Shown here: in pieces, positions 32,763 through 37,655 of the stretch
How the letters are laid out: each line of letters opens with the position of its first letter
Numbering within the stretch: position 1 is the stretch's first letter
Source of the DNA: Caulobacteraceae bacterium
Lineage (GTDB): Bacteria; Pseudomonadota; Alphaproteobacteria; Caulobacterales; Caulobacteraceae
DNA length: 37,655 bases
Assembly: GCA_025450315.1 (NCBI GenBank)
Contig: JANWHQ010000008.1
Location: 1 to 37,655, forward strand
Reading direction: 5' to 3'
Translations under genes and position numbers: made by a program
The notes under the pieces: generated by a model
The model's input: only the letters and a program-made list of their open reading frames with translations
What the model was told of the DNA's origin: nothing
Database searches by the model: none

Positions 32763-33482
32763 CTAGGCCCCCAGGGGCATCCCGACTTCGCGAGGCTTGA
32801 AACGCGGCGGCGCCGGGCGCCGCGGCGCGGGCGCCGTGCGGCTGGCCTGCAGCAGCTTCCAGACCTGGGCCCAGACCCCGGCCACCTCGCGGGCGGCGGG
32901 ACGATCCGGGTCGATCTCCTCCACCGAGATCCCGCCAGCGGCGGCGGCGGGGAAGGCGGCGCGGTGGCGAAGGCCGGTTTCCGCCAGCCGCGCGCCCTGG
33001 GCCTGCAGGTCGGCGATGGCCCGGCCGACAACTTCGGATTCCTGCCCCAGCCGGCGCGGCGGCGCCTGGTTCAACACCACCAGATGGGGCTTGCCCTGGC
33101 GCTGGACCAGGCCGAGCGACTGCTGCAGGGCGTCGACGTCGAAGACGTTCGGCCGGCAGACCAGAAGGCACAGATCGGCCAGGCGCACCGCCTGCAGGGC
33201 CTCGTCCTCGCCGCCGGCGGGCGTGTCGAGCAGCATCAGGTCGCAGCCGGCGTTCTCGGCGGCCGACCAGACCGGAAACAGCTTGCCGGCGGTGGTGGAG
33301 ACCACCGCGGGCGCCGGGGTCGCACGGGTGCGGCCCCACAGGGCGGCCGAGCGCTGGGGATCCAGATCGACCAGGATGGCCTTGAGGCCCGCGCGCCAGG
33401 CGCTGACGGCCAGGCTGGTCGACAGGGTGGTCTTGCCCGCCCCGCCCTTGCGCGAGATCACCGCCAGCGTCCGCATGCTCAT
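32763..33482 (-). CDS. Orphan ParA-family ATPase
   Basis: A 239-residue P-loop ATPase of the ParA/MinD type. Deviant Walker A is SRKGGAGKTTLSTS (residues 9-22, with the signature KGGAGKT lysine). Switch segments follow as LVDLDPQRSAALWG and LMLLDTPAGGEDEA, then LVCRPNVFDVDALQQ. The C-terminal ~30 residues are Pro/Arg-rich. No ParB, MinC/E or DNA-binding partner is adjacent, so it is not the chromosomal ParA, and it differs from MipZ. The start ATG at 33482 (or 33476) lies just before the P-loop; a longer frame upstream is rejected. A perfect inverted repeat is ~95 nt upstream. Confidence 0.85.
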   Translation of the reverse strand: MSMRTLAVISRKGGAGKTTLSTSLAVSAWRAGLKAILVDLDPQRSAALWGRTRATPAPAVVSTTAGKLFPVWSAAENAGCDLMLLDTPAGGEDEALQAVRLADLCLLVCRPNVFDVDALQQSLGLVQRQGKPHLVVLNQAPPRRLGQESEVVGRAIADLQAQGARLAETGLRHRAAFPAAAAGGISVEEIDPDRPAAREVAGVWAQVWKLLQASRTAPAPRRPAPPRFKPREVGMPLGA

Positions 33483-33574
33483 GCGGCCATCCACGTCAGC
33501 TGTGCCATTTCGGCCTTGCCGGACATCTTCGCTCCGCCCCCGGGCACGATCCCGCACCCTAGACCCTGCATTGT

Positions 33575-33607
33575 GGCGGTTTGGTGCAGGAATCCCGCCA
33601 AACCGCC
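33575..33607. promoter_or_regulatory. Inverted repeat upstream of the ParA-like gene
   Basis: GGCGGTTTGG (33575-33584) and CCAAACCGCC (33598-33607) are perfect 10-bp arms around a 13-nt spacer. It lies about 95 nt before the ParA-like start and after the pnp terminator, so it could be an operator or the 5' leader hairpin of this gene. No T-run follows on either strand. Confidence 0.5.
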
Positions 33608-33681
33608 TCGCCGGGCCATCGAAACCCTCGATCCGCCTGCCGATTGTCCGGCCCGACGCCCAGGAGGTCCGCACAAAATGC

Positions 33682-33710
33682 AAAACGGGCGGACCCCTGA
33701 AGATCCGCCC
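33682..33710 (-). terminator. Terminator of pnp
   Basis: Reading leftward after the pnp stop, GGGCGGA (arm 33704-33710, complement) pairs with TCCGCCC (arm 33687-33693, complement), followed by GTTTTGCATTTT. This is a good rho-independent terminator 28 nt past the gene. Confidence 0.75.
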
Positions 33711-33737
33711 GCTGCAGGTCGTTCAAGCTGACGGGGG

Positions 33738-35924
33738 CTATTCGCCCGCGCCGGCCTCTTCCTTCTGGCGATGACGGGCGGCGTCCCGCTCGGCGCGCTC
33801 GGCCTCGACCTTGTCGGACAGGTCCTCGCCGGTGGTCTGGTCGACCACCTTCATCGACAGCTTGACCTTGCCGCGGTCGTCGAAGCCCAGGAGCTTGACC
33901 TTCACGGTCTGGCCTTCCTGGACCACGTCGGTGACCTTGGCGACCTTCTGGGGCGCCAGCTGGCTGATGTGGACCAGGCCGTCCTTGGCGCCGAAGAAGT
34001 TCACGAAGGCGCCGAAGTCCACCACCTTCACGACCTTGCCGTCGTAGATGTGGCCGACCTCAGGGTCCGACGCGATCGACTTGATCCAGTCCATGGCCGC
34101 CTTGATCTTGGCCCCGTCGGACGCCGAAACCTTGATGGTGCCGTCGTCGGAGATGTCGACCTTGGCGCCGGTCTTCTCCACGATCTCGCGGATCACCTTG
34201 CCGCCGGTGCCGATCACTTCGCGGATCTTGTCGGTGGCGATCTGCATGGTCTCGATCTTGGGCGCGTACTCGCCGATCTCCTCGCGGGAGTGGTCGAGGG
34301 CCTTGTTCATCTCGCCCAGGATGTGCAGCCGGCCGTCGTGCGCCTGGGCCAGGGCCTTGCGCATGATCTCCTCGGTGATGCCGGGGATCTTGATGTCCAT
34401 CTGCAGCGAGGTGACGCCGTCCTGGGTGCCGGCCACCTTGAAGTCCATGTCGCCGAGGTGGTCCTCGTCGCCCAGGATGTCGGACAGCACCGCAAAGCCG
34501 TCCTTCTCCAGGATCAGGCCCATGGCGATGCCGGAGACCGGCTTCTTCAGGGGCACGCCCGCGTCCATCAGCGCCAGGGACGAGCCGCAGACGCTGGCCA
34601 TGGACGACGAGCCGTTGGACTCCAGGATCTCGGAGACCAGGCGGATCGTGTAGGGGAATTCCTCGGCGCTGGGCAGCATCGGACGGATCGCCCGCCACGC
34701 CAGCTTGCCGTGGCCGACCTCGCGGCGGCCGGGCGAGCCCATGCGGCCGGTCTCGCCCACCGAGAAGGGCGGGAAGTTATAGTGCAGCAGGAACTTCTCG
34801 TAGTACTTGCCTTCGAGCGCATCCATCAGCTGCTCGTCGTCGCCGGTGCCCAGGGTGGCGACCACCAGGGCCTGGGTCTCGCCGCGCGTGAACAGGGCCG
34901 AGCCGTGGGCCCGCGACAGCACGCCAACTTCCGACTGGATCGGACGGACCTTGTCGACGGTGCGCCCGTCGATGCGGATGCCGGTCTCCAGGATCGAGCG
35001 GCGGACGATGTCGGCTTCCAGGTCCTTGAAGACGCCGCCCAGCTTGTTGGAATCGGCGCCGTCGGGGTTGGCGTCCGACTTGCCGAGCGCCTGGGTCATC
35101 TTGGCCTTGGCCGCTTCCAGCGCCGCGACTCGCTCGGTCTTGCCCTTGATCTTGAAGGCGGCGGCCAGGTCCTTGCCGATCAGCTTCTTGGCCTGGGCCT
35201 GGAGGGCGTCGGTGTCGTCCGGCGCGAAGTCGAAGGGTTCCTTGGCCGCGTGGTCGGCCAGCTCGATGATGGCGTCGATCACCGGCTGCATGCCGGCGTG
35301 GGCGAACATCACGCCCTTGAGCACCTCGTCCTCGCTCATCTCCTTGATCTCGGACTCGACCATCATCACCGCGTCCTGGGTCCCGGCCACGACCAGGTCC
35401 ATGCGGCTTTCCTTCAGCTGGTCCAGCGTCGGGTTCAGCACATATTCGCCGTCGACGAAGCCCACGCGGGCGCCGCCGATGGGGCCCATGAACGGGGCGC
35501 CGGAGATCACCAGGGCCGCGGAGGCCGCGACCATGGCCAGGATGTCGGGATCGTTCTCCAGGTCGTGGGCGAGCACGGTCGCCACCACCTGCACTTCATT
35601 CTTGAAGCCCTTGACGAACAGGGGCCGGATCGGACGGTCGATCAGGCGCGAGGTCAGGGTCTCCTTCTGCGAGGGGGCGCCCTCGCGGCGGGGGAAGCTG
35701 CCGGGGATCTTGCCCGCGGCGTAGAACTTCTCCTGGTAGTTCACGGTCAGGGGGAAGAAGTCCTGACCCGGCTTGGGCTGTTTGGCGTAGACGGCGGTGG
35801 CCAGCACCATGGTCTCGCCGTAGGTGGCGAGGACGGCGCCGTCGGCCTGGCGGGCCATGCGGCCCGTCTCGAGGGTCAGCTTGCGGCCGGCCCAGTCGAT
35901 GGTCTTTTTCTTGATGTCGAACAT
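33738..35924 (-). CDS. pnp: Polyribonucleotide nucleotidyltransferase
   Basis: A 728-residue PNPase of full length. It starts [29 protein letters not shown], with two RNase PH domains: the first includes PGSFPRREG and [12 protein letters not shown], the second [10 protein letters not shown] and [22 protein letters not shown] domain follows ([25 protein letters not shown]), then an S1 domain ([28 protein letters not shown]). It degrades RNA 3' to 5' with phosphate. The start is the ATG at 35924; the frame is open far upstream, but the family N-terminus begins there. It lies downstream of rpsO as in most proteobacteria, after a 282-nt leader region. Confidence 0.97.
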   Translation of the reverse strand: MFDIKKKTIDWAGRKLTLETGRMARQADGAVLATYGETMVLATAVYAKQPKPGQDFFPLTVNYQEKFYAAGKIPGSFPRREGAPSQKETLTSRLIDRPIRPLFVKGFKNEVQVVATVLAHDLENDPDILAMVAASAALVISGAPFMGPIGGARVGFVDGEYVLNPTLDQLKESRMDLVVAGTQDAVMMVESEIKEMSEDEVLKGVMFAHAGMQPVIDAIIELADHAAKEPFDFAPDDTDALQAQAKKLIGKDLAAAFKIKGKTERVAALEAAKAKMTQALGKSDANPDGADSNKLGGVFKDLEADIVRRSILETGIRIDGRTVDKVRPIQSEVGVLSRAHGSALFTRGETQALVVATLGTGDDEQLMDALEGKYYEKFLLHYNFPPFSVGETGRMGSPGRREVGHGKLAWRAIRPMLPSAEEFPYTIRLVSEILESNGSSSMASVCGSSLALMDAGVPLKKPVSGIAMGLILEKDGFAVLSDILGDEDHLGDMDFKVAGTQDGVTSLQMDIKIPGITEEIMRKALAQAHDGRLHILGEMNKALDHSREEIGEYAPKIETMQIATDKIREVIGTGGKVIREIVEKTGAKVDISDDGTIKVSASDGAKIKAAMDWIKSIASDPEVGHIYDGKVVKVVDFGAFVNFFGAKDGLVHISQLAPQKVAKVTDVVQEGQTVKVKLLGFDDRGKVKLSMKVVDQTTGEDLSDKVEAERAERDAARHRQKEEAGAGE

Positions 35925-36206
35925 GTGGGATCTTTCTCTCATCCCGAGGGCGCATTCCCTTCGGGGGCGGACAGGTGCGGAACGGCGTCTTTTTGCGGGC
36001 CCGAAATCCTCTCCGGTGGTTGCCTCCCCACGCCACGGGCGGGGAAGGGACAGGCTCATCGAGGACCTCGCTTGGACCCTCGGCGGATGGAAAAGGCCCG
36101 GCTCATGGACCTCTGCCGCGGCGCGCCCCGAGCCTGTCAGGCGGACGGACGGCGGCGGTCTTGATCCACTCATCCCCACGAAGGCGGGGACGAGCGGCAA
36201 AGGGGC
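35925..36206 (-). other. rpsO-pnp intergenic region and pnp leader
   Basis: No gene is supported in these 282 nt. Near pnp, CCCGAAGGGAATGCGCCCTCGGG forms a 5' leader hairpin just before the ATG, reminiscent of the RNase III-processed, PNPase-autoregulated leader in enterobacteria (analogy only). Near rpsO a short REP-like hairpin is present (36168-36195). Confidence 0.4.
36168..36195. repeat. REP-like CCCC-AcgaaggC-GGGG hairpin
   Basis: The sequence TCATCCCCACGAAGGCGGGGACGA is a short hairpin (CCCC paired with GGGG) of the kind repeated in many proteobacterial intergenic regions. It lies 12 nt past the rpsO stop on the minus strand and may help end or stabilise that message. Confidence 0.5.
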
Positions 36207-36476
36207 CTACCTGCGCAGGCCCAGGGTTTCGATCAGGGTCTGGTAACGGCCCTGGTCGGACGATTTCAAATGGTCGAGCAGCCGGCGGCGCTGGGAGACC
36301 AGCTTCAGAAGCCCGCGGCGCGAGTGGTTGTCCTTCTTGTGCGTCTTGAAGTGCTCGGTGAGGTTGGCGATCCGTTCGGACAGGATCGCCACCTGGACCT
36401 CGGCCGAGCCGGTGTCGCCCGTCTTGCGGGCATGGGTGGTGATGAGCTCAGCCTTGCGTTCGGCTGTAATCGACAT
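36207..36476 (-). CDS. rpsO: 30S ribosomal protein S15
   Basis: An 89-residue S15 of standard length: [12 protein letters not shown], then [43 protein letters not shown] and the [16 protein letters not shown] segment, all diagnostic. It binds 16S rRNA at the central domain and helps bridge to the large subunit. AAGGAGAT lies 6 nt before the ATG. It follows truB by 10 nt, conserving the rbfA-truB-rpsO-pnp order. Confidence 0.98.
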   Translation of the reverse strand: MSITAERKAELITTHARKTGDTGSAEVQVAILSERIANLTEHFKTHKKDNHSRRGLLKLVSQRRRLLDHLKSSDQGRYQTLIETLGLRR

Positions 36477-36486
36477 CGGGATCTCC

Positions 36487-37437
36487 TTAAAGGTGGAAGA
36501 GCCGCACGGGTTGGAGCCGTCCGGCGCGCATTTCGCACAGCGCCAACGCCCGCCCCTGGTCCGTCGCCAAAACGGTGCGGGCCACGTCCTTGTCTCCGAT
36601 CGCCCGGGACTGAAGACGCGCCTGCAGGGTTTCGACCTGACGGGGAAGCAGAACGACCGCTCGCCCTTGCGAGAGCCGGAAGGCGTCTTCCTGCGTCATG
36701 GCCATCGCCGGGATGTCGTCCAGCGCGGTCTCGACGGGAAGCAGGGCCTTCAAGCCGGCGCCCCTATTGCAGAAATCCTCCAGACTTTCCACAGAAATCG
36801 AGTCCGCCGCGGTGAAGCGGCCGACCCGCGTGCGGCGCAGCTGGCTCACATGCCCGCAGGCGCCGAGCTTGGCTGAAAGGTCGCGGGCGAGGGCCCGGAC
36901 ATAGGTGCCCTTGCCGCATTCGATCTCGATCTGGATGTGGTCATCGTCCGGGACGGACGCAACCCGGGCGGCGTGGATGACCACCGGCCGGGCCTTCAGA
37001 TCCAGCGGGGTCCCCTTGCGCGCCAGGTCGTAGGCCCGCTCGCCGCCGACCTTCACCGCCGAGTAGTCCGGCGGGATCTGCAGGATCTCGCCGACGAACC
37101 CTTCCAGCGCCGCGGCGGCGGCCTTGGCGGAGGGCCGGACCTCGGACTCGGCGATCGTCTCGCCCTCGGAGTCGCAGGTGGCGGTCGAGCGACCCCAGGC
37201 GAGGGTGAAGCTGTAGGCCTTGTCGGCGTCCACCAGGAACGGGACGGTCTTGGTCGCCTCGCCAAGCGCGATGGGCAGCACGCCGGTGGCCAGCGGGTCG
37301 AGCGTGCCGGCGTGGCCCGCCTTCTGGGCGTCCAGCAATCGGCGCACCTTCGACACCGCCTGGGTCGAGGTCATGCCGGACGGCTTGTCGAGGTTGATCC
37401 AGCCCGAAACCGGCGCGCCCTTGCGGCGGCGGCTCAC
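36487..37437 (-). CDS. truB: tRNA pseudouridine-55 synthase
   Basis: A 316-residue TruB. The catalytic aspartate is in [19 protein letters not shown] (about residue 47). Other marks: [17 protein letters not shown] at the start, [37 protein letters not shown], and [32 protein letters not shown]. It makes the T-loop pseudouridine in tRNA. The GTG start (37437) overlaps the rbfA TGA by four bases, so its translation is probably coupled to rbfA. Confidence 0.96.
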   Translation of the reverse strand: MSRRRKGAPVSGWINLDKPSGMTSTQAVSKVRRLLDAQKAGHAGTLDPLATGVLPIALGEATKTVPFLVDADKAYSFTLAWGRSTATCDSEGETIAESEVRPSAKAAAAALEGFVGEILQIPPDYSAVKVGGERAYDLARKGTPLDLKARPVVIHAARVASVPDDDHIQIEIECGKGTYVRALARDLSAKLGACGHVSQLRRTRVGRFTAADSISVESLEDFCNRGAGLKALLPVETALDDIPAMAMTQEDAFRLSQGRAVVLLPRQVETLQARLQSRAIGDKDVARTVLATDQGRALALCEMRAGRLQPVRLFHL

Positions 37438-37655
37438 TGGTCCTCCTCGCCTTCGATGTCCCGCCTGACCTCGGGCCGGCGGAATAGGGCTTCGATGCGC
37501 GAGGCCTCCTCGAAGCTCTGGTCGTGCACGAACTTCAGGTCGGGGGTGAACTTCATGTCGATCTCGCGCCCCAGCCGTCCGCGCAGGAAGCGCGCGTGCC
37601 GGTTCAGCGCCTCGACCGCCTCGCCCGCATGGCCGCCGCCGAGCGGGATGACGAA
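37434..37655 (-). CDS. rbfA: Ribosome-binding factor A, C-terminal part (partial)
   Basis: The last 73 residues of RbfA, cut by the window edge. Visible: the HARFLRGRLGREIDMKFTPDLKFVHDQSFEEASRIEALF core, with the family's RxxLxxxLxLRxxPxLxFxxD pattern, and an acidic tail ending EGEEDQ. It matures the 16S 5' end region and aids cold growth. It overlaps truB by four bases (GTGA). Confidence 0.93.
   Translation of the reverse strand, partial: FVIPLGGGHAGEAVEALNRHARFLRGRLGREIDMKFTPDLKFVHDQSFEEASRIEALFRRPEVRRDIEGEEDQ

Noticed and set aside
33771-36164. Long plus-strand frame antisense to pnp
   Set aside because: Leu/Val/Asp/His/Gly repeats mirror pnp codons; no independent start signal.

Overview
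The window is very GC-rich (roughly 70% by eye), densely packed alphaproteobacterial chromosome. Caulobacteraceae (Caulobacter/Phenylobacterium type) is the best fit. The evidence is a CenR-type response regulator, an NtrZ-like periplasmic protein beside the leuS-lptE-holA operon, candidate CtrA and CcrM (GANTC) sites upstream of ftsK, and many GTG starts in 4-nt GTGA overlaps. Genus is inference.

Left part (1-12330) looks accessory and catabolic. A plus-strand operon encodes a split PEP-synthase-like ATP phosphotransferase (the end of the mobile-domain subunit, then the ATP-grasp subunit, the arrangement described for phenylphosphate synthase), a biotin carboxyl carrier, a biotin carboxylase, a pyruvate-carboxylase-type carboxyltransferase and a HAD phosphatase. 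Convergent to it on the minus strand lie an AraC-type regulator, a TonB-dependent receptor and two MFS transporters. Together they read as: import a small, perhaps aromatic or ketonic compound, activate it by phosphorylation, carboxylate it with biotin and possibly remove the phosphate. The carboxyltransferase keeps the catalytic metal/lysine centre but seems to have lost residues that hold pyruvate and biotin in true pyruvate carboxylases, so its substrate is probably not pyruvate. This is the best candidate here for an undescribed system.

Middle part (12459-28766) is housekeeping and cell-envelope or cell-cycle backbone. It holds leuS-lptE-holA with a strong terminator, a DUF3576 lipoprotein, the NtrZ-like protein, a ThiE-like protein, a YggS-type PLP protein, an L,D-transpeptidase divergent from cenR, xthA, a LolA-family protein, ftsK, a UbiH-family hydroxylase, a cnoX-Lon-N-Trm112-DUF971 operon and a ProX-type deacylase. 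Gene ends here often share tetranucleotides (CATG starts, CTAG stops).

Right part (28844-37655) holds a DUF6065 protein, tRNA-Gly(GCC), a MarR regulator divergent from a class I aminotransferase with clear operator palindromes between them, galE, an unannotated 28-residue membrane peptide, a dispersed palindromic repeat, an orphan ParA-type ATPase, and the conserved rbfA-truB-rpsO-pnp translation/RNA-decay block read leftward. The window cuts the first gene (its 5' end missing) and rbfA (its 5' end missing on the minus strand). No insertion sequence, integrase, CRISPR array or rRNA was seen.
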